Shown here: piece after piece, positions 7,722 to 16,677 of the stretch
How positions within the stretch are numbered: position 1 is the first letter of the stretch
Layout: each line of letters begins with the position of its first letter
Assembly: GCA_039194995.1 (NCBI GenBank)
Contig: JBCCVR010000003.1
Coordinates: 23,134-87,133 of the forward strand
Direction: 5' to 3'
Source of the DNA: CCY15215 sp039194995
Lineage (GTDB): Bacteria; Cyanobacteriota; Cyanobacteriia; Cyanobacteriales; Spirulinaceae
DNA: 64,000 nt
Notes under the pieces: model-generated
Databases searched by the model: none
What the model was told of the DNA's origin: nothing
Seen by the model: the letters and a program-made list of their open reading frames with translations, nothing else
Program-made: the position numbers and the translations under genes

Positions 7722-8921
7722 CTAGCGTAAAACCGCTACAGCAGGCTCAATTTTTTGCAATTTCTCCAGTTCGCTTAATGCTTCTTGACGCGCCCAGCGA
7801 TCGGCAGCGATGATATCATCTAAACTGGGGGTTTGCGTATTTTGAGATTGGAAGCGATCGCAAACTTTTTCGATTAATTTGGGAATATCTAAAAAGCCGA
7901 TTTTCTCTTCCAAAAATAGGGCGACTACTTGTTCGTTAGCAGCATTTAAAACGGCTGGCATTGCTCCACCTGCGCGTCCGGCAGCATAAGCCAAATCCAT
8001 GCAAGGATATTTTTGGCGATCGGGGGCGCGGAAAGTCAAACTTCCCAATTTTACTAAATCTAAAGGCTCCCAATTCGTCGGAATTCGTTCTGGATAAGAG
8101 AGGGCGTATAACAAGGGCAAACGCATATCTGCCCAGCCCAATTGCGCCAAAACCGATGTATCTTGAACTTCAATTAATGAGTGAATAATACTTTGGGGAT
8201 GAATGACAATTTCAATTTTGTCGTAGTCCACACCAAACAAGTAATGCGCCTCAATTACCTCTAAACCTTTATTCATTAAAGTCGCCGAATCAATGGTGAT
8301 TTTTCGTCCCATCGTCCAGTTAGGATGTTTCAACGCATCGGCAACTTTAACTTGCGCCAATTGTTCTGCAGGTAAATCGCGAAATGCGCCCCCAGAAGCT
8401 GTTAAAATAATCTTGCGCAGTCCGCCTTCGGGAACACCTTGCAAGCATTGAAAAATCGCCGAATGTTCCGAGTCTGCGGGTAATAGTTTGACCCCGTGTT
8501 TTTGCACCAAAGGCAAGACGACGGGACCCCCTGCAATCAATGTTTCTTTATTGGCTAAAGCGATATCTTTTCCGGCTTCAATTGCGGCTAAAGTGGGTAA
8601 AAGTCCCGCACAACCAACAATTCCCGTAACGACGCTTTCTGAGTCCCCATAACGGGCAACTTCTACGACTCCTTCTTCTCCGGCCAATAAAATGGGAGAA
8701 TAGTCAAGGGAAGAAAGCGCTTCTTTGAGTTCGGGAAATTTCGTTTCATCCCGAATGGCAATAATTTCCGGTTTAAATTGGCGAACCTGTTCTGCTAATA
8801 ATTCTACATTTCGCCCAGCAGCCAATCCTACCACCCGAAACCGATCCGGGTATTGTTGCGCGATATCGAGGGTTTGCGTGCCGATAGAACCCGTCGATCC
8901 GAGAATTGCGATCGCTTTCAC
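7722..8921 (-). CDS. dxr: 1-deoxy-D-xylulose 5-phosphate reductoisomerase
   Basis: Dxr converts DXP to 2-C-methyl-D-erythritol 4-phosphate with NADPH, the committed step of the MEP isoprenoid pathway. The 399-aa length is normal. Motifs: NADPH-binding GSTGSIGTQTLDI at residues 8-20, ANKETLIAGG near 123, metal and substrate residues in LLPADSEHSAIFQCL near 150, ASGGAFRD near 183, HPNWTMGRKITIDSATLMNKGLEVIEAHYLFG near 205-235, and the flexible loop region after it. It is convergent with the lipoprotein pair. Confidence 0.96.
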   Translation of the reverse strand: MKAIAILGSTGSIGTQTLDIAQQYPDRFRVVGLAAGRNVELLAEQVRQFKPEIIAIRDETKFPELKEALSSLDYSPILLAGEEGVVEVARYGDSESVVTGIVGCAGLLPTLAAIEAGKDIALANKETLIAGGPVVLPLVQKHGVKLLPADSEHSAIFQCLQGVPEGGLRKIILTASGGAFRDLPAEQLAQVKVADALKHPNWTMGRKITIDSATLMNKGLEVIEAHYLFGVDYDKIEIVIHPQSIIHSLIEVQDTSVLAQLGWADMRLPLLYALSYPERIPTNWEPLDLVKLGSLTFRAPDRQKYPCMDLAYAAGRAGGAMPAVLNAANEQVVALFLEEKIGFLDIPKLIEKVCDRFQSQNTQTPSLDDIIAADRWARQEALSELEKLQKIEPAVAVLR

Positions 8922-8995
8922 AAGCCTTCTCCCTTAACTAAACTTAATACTTTGGAAATTTTTGTTAAGTTCAGTCTATCAGGGAATATACACCT

Positions 8996-9023
8996 GTAGG
9001 GACGTAGCCAGCTACGTCCCTAC
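8996..9023. repeat. Inverted repeat, 13-bp perfect stem
   Basis: GTAGGGACGTAGC at 8996-9008 pairs perfectly with 9011-9023 across a CA loop. It lies between the dxr start and the 3' end of ssrA. It has no T-tract on the ssrA side, so it may act as a transcript-end stabiliser or simply be a dispersed cyanobacterial hairpin repeat. Confidence 0.7.
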
Positions 9024-9050
9024 GGAGAAAAAATATGTTTAGAAAATGAG

Positions 9051-9443
9051 TGGAGCCGAGCAGAGTTGAACTGCTGTCCAGACTGGGTATTTACTTTATG
9101 TTCGTTCACAGGTTTAGCTTCGATGACCCTAGAAGCGGGGAGCGTTCCTTATCCCGAACGCTAGGATTCTCCAGTAAAGTCTTAGCTTAGCAAATGACTG
9201 AAGGCATTTGAAAAGGGCATCCGTTGGGGTTAGATCTGCAATCCTTAACGGAGTCAAATTACAGATGCTCGAAACCTTGTGTTAGGTTTGGATTAAGCAG
9301 CGACAGGCGCAGCTTTACGAGCGAAAGGAACGATGTTGTTCGCAGTTACTATTTGTTTGAGCCTTTGATTTACGAGAGGAGACTCACTCTCGACCTGCAT
9401 CGCAGTTCAGCTTTCGCCAACCTGTCGAAACCGTTGCGGCCCC
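9051..9443 (-). ncRNA. ssrA: Transfer-messenger RNA (tmRNA)
   Basis: Read on the reverse strand, the RNA begins GGGGCCGCAACGG at 9443 and ends CGGCTCCA at 9051. These termini pair as a tRNA-like acceptor stem, and the 3' end carries the T-arm GTTCAACTC. The length is about 393 nt, and CCA is not encoded. The resume codon is GCG at 9341-9343, and the tag ORF (9293-9343) encodes ANNIVPFARKAAPVAA followed by TAA, a typical cyanobacterial degradation tag ending in AA. tmRNA with SmpB rescues stalled ribosomes and marks the product for proteolysis. Confidence 0.96.
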
Positions 9444-9477
9444 GTGTTACTCTATTATAGCTAAAATTTGATTTTTG

Positions 9478-9535
9478 GGGAGCGGCGGGAGCAAAGGAAG
9501 CGGGAGAAGCGTCGGGAGCGGGGGAAGAATTGGGA
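9478..9535. repeat. GGGAGC/GGGAAG-type purine-rich short repeat
   Basis: Degenerate GGGAGCG/GGAAGCGGGAG units in the short gap between ssrA and the DUF364 gene. The same kind of sequence, much longer, lies inside the gene at 41289-42740 (about 42320-42450). Confidence 0.6.
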
Positions 9536-9600
9536 AGAGATTGAAAGTCTATAACTATTTGTGTTCTGTTGTTCGCTATCCTTGCTTATTTTTTATTGCT

Positions 9601-10365
9601 ATGGCTTTCTCAATTGATCCTCGAACAATTTACGATTTATTGATCGAAAAAAGTGCCGGACAAACTCCGATTCAAGAAATTATTATTGGCTTGACTTGGA
9701 CGCTTTGCCAAGCGGATGGGATGGGGTTGTGCATGAGTCCAGCGATTCCCACTCGTACTCTCCCTTGGTCGGGTACTTTGGTCGATCGCCCGATCGCAGA
9801 AATTGCCCCTTGGGTTCGCAGTTGGGAACCCTATCCTGCAACGGTGGGAATGGCAGTTATTAATGCAGCCATTAACGCCCATTCTACACTTCTCGAAAAG
9901 GCAACACCGATCGCATTAGCAGGGTCTTCTAATTTGGCAGTTTTCGAGCATTTTTTGCCCTTAATTCGCGGGAAAAAAGTCGCCGTTATCGGTCGCTATC
10001 CCGGACTCAATCGCTATGAAAGCGAACTGGAAATGACGGTGATCGAACGCCAACCGCGCGATCGCGATCTCCCCGATCCCGCTTGCGAGTATATTTTACC
10101 GGAATCCGATTGGGTCTTTTTAACGGGAACTTCGCTGGTTAATAAAACCTTTCCCCGCTTAGTGGAATTATCCCAAAATGCGCGTCTGGTTTTAATGGGA
10201 CCGACCGTTCCTTGGCTATCTGAATTTGCCGAAATGGGAGTTAATTATTTAGCAGGTGTAACCGTATTCAACCCCAAAGCATTACGCCAAACTGTTGCCG
10301 AAGGAGGGGGAGTGAGAATTTTTGAAACGGGGGTACAATATCGGGTTTTAGAATTAGGCAAATAA
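9601..10365 (+). CDS. DUF364-family protein (putative heavy-metal chelation domain)
   Basis: A 254-aa soluble protein whose C-terminal half (KKVAVIGRYPGLNRYE, DWVFLTGTSLVNKTFPRLVEL, VLMGPTVPWLSEFAEMGVNYLAGVTVFN) fits the DUF364 Rossmann-like domain. The N-terminal part (ITAINAAINA-type helix PATVGMAVINAAINAH) fits the DUF4213 domain that goes with it. Members have been suggested to act in metal binding or cofactor handling, but no activity is established. The start is the ATG at 9601. The frame is open upstream into a G/A-rich repeat (9478-9535) that is not conserved-looking and is left out. Confidence 0.75.
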   Translation: MAFSIDPRTIYDLLIEKSAGQTPIQEIIIGLTWTLCQADGMGLCMSPAIPTRTLPWSGTLVDRPIAEIAPWVRSWEPYPATVGMAVINAAINAHSTLLEKATPIALAGSSNLAVFEHFLPLIRGKKVAVIGRYPGLNRYESELEMTVIERQPRDRDLPDPACEYILPESDWVFLTGTSLVNKTFPRLVELSQNARLVLMGPTVPWLSEFAEMGVNYLAGVTVFNPKALRQTVAEGGGVRIFETGVQYRVLELGK

Positions 10366-10465
10366 AATGATTCACGCAATATTTAACTTTTTTTCAATGT
10401 CTCCCAAAGTGACCATTTTTGAATTGATAATTTTGAATTTTGAATTGTTCTGACGCGATCGCCCG

Positions 10466-11659
10466 TCAATTGCTCAGAATAAATAAGCGCTGGGAAAATA
10501 GCATTCTTGCTCGTTCAACTTCGAGAGAACATTCTTTCAGCACTTCTCCTAATGTTTTTTGAGATTGCAAGTTCGTTTCACAGATTTGCAAAAAAGTCAA
10601 GTCCTCGTCAGATAAATTTGTTAATTCGTAATCGGCATTAAACAGGGTTTGACCCGGCCAGCCATGAATACAAGGATGTAGTTCGGGAATGCCTGAAAGA
10701 AACGTTTCTTCCTTCGACCAATCAACTTTTTCAAGCGGGGGACGACCCAAGAAAAATTCATAATGGGTGATATTTTTCGGGTCGAGAAGTTCCACGAGAC
10801 GATAGCGATCGCGTTCCGATAATTGATTCGCCCTCGCCATTAAATCGGGAGAATTACCCAATAATCGCTCTAACTGCCAAAATTTCGGATTGGAGAAACC
10901 AATAAATTCTAAACCTGAAGCATCAATAAACTCAAATAGAGTATTAATATTGTAATCAACTTCCTGCGGGTGAACGTACATATCGGCAAAACTTTCATCC
11001 TTATGATTTTCCATCGACCAGCGCGTTTTTTCTCGCTGAACCAACGCATTATCTTCAGGAAGAGAGGAAAAAATATCGCGCCCAACTTTTACCCCATCGG
11101 TATAATCTCCTCGCTTTTCACCTTGTAGCAGTGCGATCGCTTCTTGCATTAAGCGAATTTCCCAGCGTCCCAATTCCGCATAAACAAAGATATGAAATAA
11201 GCCCCCCGGTGCTAACTTTTTAGCAAGGGTTTGAATGCCTTTTATCGGGTCGGGTAAATGATGCAAAACTCCAACAGAATTAATGAGGTCAAATTCTCCG
11301 GGAATTTCTTCTACATCGTAGAGACTGAGATGATGAAATTCGACCCGATCCGCACCAGAGCGATCGCACCGCTCTTTTGCCACTTTCAACGCCCCAGAAC
11401 TGAGATCTACCGCCACGACTTGTGCTTCTTTGTTCAAGTGTACCAAATATTCCGTCCCTACCCCCGTCCCGCATCCCGCATCGAGAATGCGAATATCTTG
11501 ACGGGTTGGTTTTCGTCCGGTACAGAAACTATAGGCAGCAGTCCAATTCCAACGCCAATTAAAGCCCGGTGGGGGTTCGTCGGACATGGCATCCGGGGGA
11601 AAGGGATAGGTATCGTAAAGTTTTTCGACAGCGTTGCTAACAGTGCGATCGTCTGGCAT
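10466..11659 (-). CDS. SAM-dependent methyltransferase
   Basis: A 397-aa protein with a class I methyltransferase domain at residues about 45-190: motif I ILDAGCGTGVGTEYLV (residues 58-73), motif II VVAVDLSSGALKVAKER, GEFDLINSVGVLHHLPDPIKGIQTLAKKLAPGGLFHIFVY. The C-terminal 200 residues (VQREKTRWSMENHKDESFADMYVHPQEVDYNINTLFEFI) are a family-specific extension found in cyanobacterial methyltransferases of unknown substrate. The start MPDDRTVSNAVEKLYDTYPFPPDA is typical of that subgroup. It is divergently oriented to the secreted-protein gene at 11845. Confidence 0.8.
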   Translation of the reverse strand: MPDDRTVSNAVEKLYDTYPFPPDAMSDEPPPGFNWRWNWTAAYSFCTGRKPTRQDIRILDAGCGTGVGTEYLVHLNKEAQVVAVDLSSGALKVAKERCDRSGADRVEFHHLSLYDVEEIPGEFDLINSVGVLHHLPDPIKGIQTLAKKLAPGGLFHIFVYAELGRWEIRLMQEAIALLQGEKRGDYTDGVKVGRDIFSSLPEDNALVQREKTRWSMENHKDESFADMYVHPQEVDYNINTLFEFIDASGLEFIGFSNPKFWQLERLLGNSPDLMARANQLSERDRYRLVELLDPKNITHYEFFLGRPPLEKVDWSKEETFLSGIPELHPCIHGWPGQTLFNADYELTNLSDEDLTFLQICETNLQSQKTLGEVLKECSLEVERARMLFSQRLFILSN

Positions 11660-11844
11660 GGGATACGGGCAAAATTTACGAGTGTAGTAATTCTTATATC
11701 ATTGCAGGGCTTGCTTGAAGCATTTCTTTATAATTCTCAACGAGAAAATCTGGTTTTCAGACTTTGTTAAATTATTTTTGTATGCGCTAATGTCTCATTT
11801 GTGGTATTTTTGAAAAAAATAGTTCTTGAATTGAATAGTTTTAT

Positions 11845-12726
11845 ATGACAAAGTCTGTTCTCTCAATCTTTTTTGGTATTTGTTTACAATTAGTCTATAC
11901 TTCCGTGGCTCAAGCATCATCGGTGGCTGAACGTTCTATCTGTCGTCAAGATGGAGAATATGTAGTCTTCGCCAAACACTCAATCATGGGAGGCTCTTTA
12001 GGACAAGAGGGGAGTTTAGCAGACAGAAGCAATTTCCAAAGAGTACACGAGCATATTTTCTTTTGTGATACTGGAAGAATTACTGAAAACGTCGGATTTG
12101 GTCCGAGAAATGGTGGACCTGTTGATGAAGGTGTCTTATTTAGCTATTCTCAGGAAGCAATATTATCAGGTAGAGAATCTAATGGTGGGCGTGTGGATAA
12201 TTTTGTCCCTGTTGATGATGAGAAATATAGCTCAGATATAATTAGAGGAATTTTGGGAGAGATTTCAAACTCCTCCGCTAATAGTTGCAATGTGGTACCA
12301 GAAGGTCAATATAGTCAATACAATATTATAACAAATAACTGTCAGGATTTTGCTGCTACAGTAAGAAGAGTGTACTGGCAGCATATGTTCTCTGGAACTT
12401 GGATTGCAGAAGGTTATCAATGCCCTTTTGGAGCCTATCATACGGAGGTCATAAGTATACAACTTAATGGGAGTTCGCTTATTGCAACTAAATTAGATAG
12501 TGGTGGAGACAGATGTGTTCCTACTGGATCTCGTACTTTTACAGGATTAATTTCTAATAATATTTCCAAGGGGGATTCTTTTTCAATTACTGTTGTTGTA
12601 GGGTCTCCGAATGCTCCTGCCAGTGGAACAGCGCTAGGACAGTTAACGATTGTTGATGCAAATACTTTGTATCTGGGAAGCTCCACTAGAGACGGCATAA
12701 CACTTCGACGTGATGAAGGTCGCTAA
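11845..12726 (+). CDS. Secreted hypothetical protein with NCQDF motif
   Basis: A 293-aa protein with a signal peptide (MTKSVLSIFFGICLQLVYTSVAQA, cleavage probably after AQA). The middle region has HEHIFFCD (about residues 69-76) and NNCQDFAATVRRVYW (about 166-180). A His followed by a distant N-C-x-D-F is the arrangement of papain-like LRAT/PPPDE/NlpC-type folds, so a hydrolase or transferase fold is possible but not shown. The last 110 residues (SGTWIAEGYQCPFGAYHTEVISIQL onward) look like a separate beta-rich domain. The coding sequence is AT-rich with no HIP1 octamer, unlike its neighbours, which suggests acquisition by transfer. Confidence 0.65.
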   Translation: MTKSVLSIFFGICLQLVYTSVAQASSVAERSICRQDGEYVVFAKHSIMGGSLGQEGSLADRSNFQRVHEHIFFCDTGRITENVGFGPRNGGPVDEGVLFSYSQEAILSGRESNGGRVDNFVPVDDEKYSSDIIRGILGEISNSSANSCNVVPEGQYSQYNIITNNCQDFAATVRRVYWQHMFSGTWIAEGYQCPFGAYHTEVISIQLNGSSLIATKLDSGGDRCVPTGSRTFTGLISNNISKGDSFSITVVVGSPNAPASGTALGQLTIVDANTLYLGSSTRDGITLRRDEGR

Positions 12727-12819
12727 TATCGCGTAGGATACATTGGCAACATACGAGTGCAAAATTCTTGGAAAGCGATCGCACAAATTCATCATGCAAT
12801 CTCAGCGATCGCATTTCCT

Positions 12820-13389
12820 CTAAAAACATTCTTGCACCGAGATCGCGCAATCGGGAAAAGCAAGAAGACTGGTAGACTGTTGACCTCGTAAAATAAGCTG
12901 ACTTTGATAACCATTGGGTTGAGGATCTCGAAAAATATGAAGCTGCTGTAAGGTAATATTAAAAACCCAATATTCAACGATCCCGGCTGCCGCATAGAGA
13001 TCGGCTTTCATGCCTAGATCGCGATTAATTGTGGTATCTGCAATTTCAACAAGTAAATAAACTTCATCGGGAATAGGATGGCGATCGCCATAGAAGTTGC
13101 GATCTGGACGAACTACGGCAATATCCGGCTCGGGTTCTGAGTAAGTATCGAGTTGAATGGGATCTTGAAGCCGTACCAAAACGAGATCGCCCAAACGATG
13201 TTCTAGGAGTTTTTCGATACGCTTGCATAATGAACTATGAGCAGGACCTTTGGGCATTTTCTGAATAATCTGTCCGGCAATCAATTCTACCCGTTCATCT
13301 GCTCCCAGAATCCCAATTTCAGCCATGCGGTGATAATCCGCAGTAGAGATAAGCCGAAGATTGACGGGGGAAAGAGTTGTGCCAACCAT
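12820..13389 (-). CDS. Uma2-family protein (DUF820, restriction-endonuclease-like fold)
   Basis: A 189-aa protein with the Uma2/DUF820 core: YHRMAEIGILGADERVELIAGQIIQKMPKGPAHSSLCKRIEKLL, then EPEPDIAVVRPDRNFYGDRHPIPDEVYLLVEIADTTINRDLGMKADLYAAAGIVEYWV. The residues E (ERVEL), D (EPDIAVV), E-x-A (VEIAD) and K (MKADLY) form the PD-(D/E)XK-like catalytic set. Such genes exist in dozens of copies in cyanobacteria; their biological role is not known. Confidence 0.88.
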   Translation of the reverse strand: MVGTTLSPVNLRLISTADYHRMAEIGILGADERVELIAGQIIQKMPKGPAHSSLCKRIEKLLEHRLGDLVLVRLQDPIQLDTYSEPEPDIAVVRPDRNFYGDRHPIPDEVYLLVEIADTTINRDLGMKADLYAAAGIVEYWVFNITLQQLHIFRDPQPNGYQSQLILRGQQSTSLLAFPDCAISVQECF

Positions 13390-13495
13390 AATTGGGATGT
13401 GAATTGCAAGATGATGATTTATTGTAGCAAATAACCGCGATCGCTCGTCGCATTGTTAAAATAGGCTATTCTCGACCCGATTATGAGAGGAATCT

Positions 13496-14269
13496 ATGAG
13501 TGATTCAAAAATTGCCTTTACCACTATCTGTCTCCTGTTTTTCATGCTCTGGATGCCCCTCGGACAGCAAGATTTTCTGATAGACAATTGGATGAAAATC
13601 GGCACTTATGTTGCTCCATTTTTGCTCTTTTTGTTTTTTTCATCTAGACAAGAAGCGGAAAATCCAACTTTTTTTGATGGGAAATCGATCGCACTACTCA
13701 TGTTAATTGCTTATTTTATTCATCAATATGAAGAGCATTGGCTCGACCTTTATGGCAACTATTATGCTTTTTTCACCTCAACCAATGAGTTACTACGGGA
13801 TGTACTCGGAATTGAAAACAATGATATTGTAATATTGACGCGAGAAGCTATTTTTGCAATCAATACTTCCCTCGTATGGTTGGTTGGTGCGATCGCAATT
13901 TGGCGCAGTCCGAAGCACTTTTTCCCAACGATTGCAATGGCGGGTATTATTCTCGTTAATGCAATGACGCATATTATCGCTGGTTTATTCAAACAATCAT
14001 ATAATCCCGGTTTACTGACAGCAGTTGTAATTTTTATCCCTTTCGGACTCATCTTTTTAAGAAAAGCACTTTTAAGAACGGTATCCTCAGCAAAAATTCA
14101 AGTTTTTGTCGGCATACTCTGGGCGATTATCGGTCATTTAATTATGGTAGGCGGGCTTATCGCTGCGAACTGGTTGATGCTATTTCCTGAATATGTTTAT
14201 TTCATCGCGTTGGCAATTTGGTCGGTACTGCCGCTATTTTTATTCGCGTCACCTAACCATTCAGTATAG
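13496..14269 (+). CDS. HXXEE-domain integral membrane protein
   Basis: A 257-aa protein of hydrophobic segments (about seven). The family-defining motif HQYEEH is at the end of the third segment (IALLMLIAYFIHQYEEH), and a second conserved block NAMTHIIAGLFKQSYNPGLLTAVVIFIPFG follows. The His/Glu/Asn/His residues could form a metal or catalytic site inside the membrane; the function of HXXEE proteins is unknown. Start: ATG preceded by GAGAGGAA. Confidence 0.85.
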   Translation: MSDSKIAFTTICLLFFMLWMPLGQQDFLIDNWMKIGTYVAPFLLFLFFSSRQEAENPTFFDGKSIALLMLIAYFIHQYEEHWLDLYGNYYAFFTSTNELLRDVLGIENNDIVILTREAIFAINTSLVWLVGAIAIWRSPKHFFPTIAMAGIILVNAMTHIIAGLFKQSYNPGLLTAVVIFIPFGLIFLRKALLRTVSSAKIQVFVGILWAIIGHLIMVGGLIAANWLMLFPEYVYFIALAIWSVLPLFLFASPNHSV

Positions 14270-14412
14270 CCGAATGAGGATATCTCAGATAATTCTAACT
14301 AGGGCAGTTACTCGATTATTAATTCGTAGTTAACGTTTTAAAAAGATGAGAAAGCGATCGCCGCTCTCAAAAGGGCAGCCAGAGCGCGATCGGATTGGGA
14401 ATATTCACGGAT

Positions 14413-16566
14413 TTACTGAATCGTTAATTTTAATTCCCACTCCTCCAATCGACCGCGATCGCTCTCGACAAAATCGGTAATTTTTAACTGCCACGTTCCG
14501 GTACAAGGACGATTTTTCAGTTTCTTGAATAAGGGGGTCGTCTGCACAGAATAGGTTTTCTGTAAAACCGTTTGCGAACCTAACGTACGATTTTGCAATA
14601 AAATTTCCTCCCCTGTGGGCGCAAGCAAACTGACTTCAATATCTCCCAAAAATCCGTGGTTCAAATCGACCCTCACTTGGAGGTCTTGAACGTTGCCCGT
14701 TTCTCGAATGCTAATCTTGCTGGTTACGCCTCGGGAATTATTATCGGAGATCGTGACATTCCTCGTATTTTTCTCTCGCAGGGTGCGGGGAATGCCGCCG
14801 CCAGCACCCGATCCCGACCCAGAACCGGAACCGGAATCCGAGCCGGAGCCAGAACCCGAATTCGAACCGGGCGATCGCCGTTTTGCCTCTTGTACTGCCT
14901 TATACGCATTCACCTTGCCATAACCGAACCATTGGGAATGACCGTTGCGATCGTAGGTGCCTAACTGCAATCCTAATTGGGGATCGCGATCGCGATCGAC
15001 GATCTTATCCGCCGTCTGTTGCAATATCTGTTTCACCTCCCGCGCCGTCAAATCCGGATTTGCCGACAGAACCAGACCCGCAACCCCGGCAACCACCGGA
15101 CAAGCACTCGATGTCCCGCCAAAATCCCGCGTAAAATTCCCCGGATCGTAGCCGAGATTGCCCATAATATCCGTGGTGAAAATCCCCAACCCCGGCAAAT
15201 AGGTGCGCAAGGGGGGCGCGGTTTGAATAAAGCCCGTTTGTTGAAACCACATCCCTGGCGGTGCATTATTACTGGGGGCGCAGACGGAAATATGTTTCCC
15301 CCAATTGCTGTAAGCGGACTTTTTCCCCAAACTGCTGCAAGCGGAAACGGTAATGACATCGGGATGCGCCGCAAACCCGCTCAACCATTCCGTCGGACCG
15401 TTCAATAAGTTGCCCTGCCAGCCCCGTTCATAGACCGTTCCCTGTACCGGACGATTGGCGTTTCCCGCCGCAAAGACGATGACGCAACCCTTGCCCCCGC
15501 GCCCGCGAGTTGCTGCGCGAGTAATCGCCGCTTTTTGCCGCATGGACAGAGGGAAATAGACCGTCGCCGCCCCCCAACTGCAAGACATGACGCTTGCTCC
15601 CTTCTGCACGACCCAATCAAACAATTGTTCGATGGAATTATCGTCTAAATAGCCTGTCGTCCGCAGGGGCATGAGGGCGCAACCGGAAGCCACCCCCACG
15701 ACCCCCTGACCGTTTTCTTCCGCCACTGCCACCCCCGCACAAGCAGTACCGTGGCTTTCTTGGGTGTTATCGGGTTGGGGGGAAAAATCGCGATTTTTGA
15801 AGTCTCGCGGGGAGACAATTTTTCCCCGCCCTTGAAAATCCGGATGGCGAGTGTCGATCGCATCATCTGCCACTGCTACCACCACCGATCGCGATCCGCG
15901 AGTAATATCCCATGCTTTCTCTGCATCCACGTGAGAATTGCCCGAAAGTTGGTTTCCCGGTTGGTGGTGGAGATACCATTGCTGGCGATAAAACTCATCC
16001 CTCGGTGTATAAAAGGACTCTCCTCGCACGAGAATATTGGCTTCCGCGAGAAGAATGCGATCGCTGGCTGCGAGGCGATTGGCTAATTTAATTGGATTCT
16101 CTTGGGATTGGGGGGTGAGGCGATAAATAAAGGTATCGTCAATGCCATCGAGTGCTTGGATAAACTGCAAATTAAAGAGATCGGCGATCGCCTCTCGTTC
16201 TTCCGCCGTCACATCATCCAAAAACTGGATTGTTAATTCATCGGTTAGATAAACGAGAGTTTCGGGGTTTTTTTCCAACTGATAGACATGACTGGCAAAA
16301 GCCACCAAATCCAACCGCCGCGCCATTGACATCACCCGTTCGAGGGCATCGGCTTCGACTAAGATTTCAATTAACTGGCTTTCCGGTAGGGCATTGTAGC
16401 GCAATAGCCCCAACTCGGGCGGAATTTCCACATCGGGGGAGACGAGGCGCAGGGTCAAGCGATCGCCCACTTTTAACAAATTCAATTCTTCTCCGCCCCG
16501 TTGTAAGATCGAGCCGACTCGATTTGCTGGAACGTCGAGCTTGTTAAATGCCTCGTTATCTGCCAT
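14413..16566 (-). CDS. Subtilisin-like (S8) serine protease with C-terminal P-domain
   Basis: A 717-aa protease. The N-terminal 185 residues are a prodomain-like region. The S8 domain follows: catalytic Asp234 in VAVADDAID, His272 in ESHGTACAG, oxyanion Asn369 in AAGNA, and Ser486 in GGTSSACP. A Gly/Ser linker (about 567-590) then joins a P/proprotein-convertase domain (NVTISDNNSRGVTSKISIRETGNVQDLQVRVDLNHGFLGDIEVSLLAPTGEEILLQ, residues about 600-717). No classical signal peptide is seen at the N-terminus, so export, if any, is by another route. The combination resembles calcium-dependent proteases of cyanobacteria. Confidence 0.9.
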   Translation of the reverse strand: MADNEAFNKLDVPANRVGSILQRGGEELNLLKVGDRLTLRLVSPDVEIPPELGLLRYNALPESQLIEILVEADALERVMSMARRLDLVAFASHVYQLEKNPETLVYLTDELTIQFLDDVTAEEREAIADLFNLQFIQALDGIDDTFIYRLTPQSQENPIKLANRLAASDRILLAEANILVRGESFYTPRDEFYRQQWYLHHQPGNQLSGNSHVDAEKAWDITRGSRSVVVAVADDAIDTRHPDFQGRGKIVSPRDFKNRDFSPQPDNTQESHGTACAGVAVAEENGQGVVGVASGCALMPLRTTGYLDDNSIEQLFDWVVQKGASVMSCSWGAATVYFPLSMRQKAAITRAATRGRGGKGCVIVFAAGNANRPVQGTVYERGWQGNLLNGPTEWLSGFAAHPDVITVSACSSLGKKSAYSNWGKHISVCAPSNNAPPGMWFQQTGFIQTAPPLRTYLPGLGIFTTDIMGNLGYDPGNFTRDFGGTSSACPVVAGVAGLVLSANPDLTAREVKQILQQTADKIVDRDRDPQLGLQLGTYDRNGHSQWFGYGKVNAYKAVQEAKRRSPGSNSGSGSGSDSGSGSGSGSGAGGGIPRTLREKNTRNVTISDNNSRGVTSKISIRETGNVQDLQVRVDLNHGFLGDIEVSLLAPTGEEILLQNRTLGSQTVLQKTYSVQTTPLFKKLKNRPCTGTWQLKITDFVESDRGRLEEWELKLTIQ

Positions 16567-16677
16567 AGGTTGCCCCCTCTGTAGAATGTCGTTTTCGCGC
16601 GATCGATGGTAATATTGCTCAATGTTTGCTTAATATTTAGTTATATCAATCGCGGCTTGTGCCCTCTGGATGACTCT

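Noticed and set aside
9224..9460. 78-codon plus-strand frame over the tmRNA region
   Set aside because: It is antisense to ssrA, whose structure and tag are clear.
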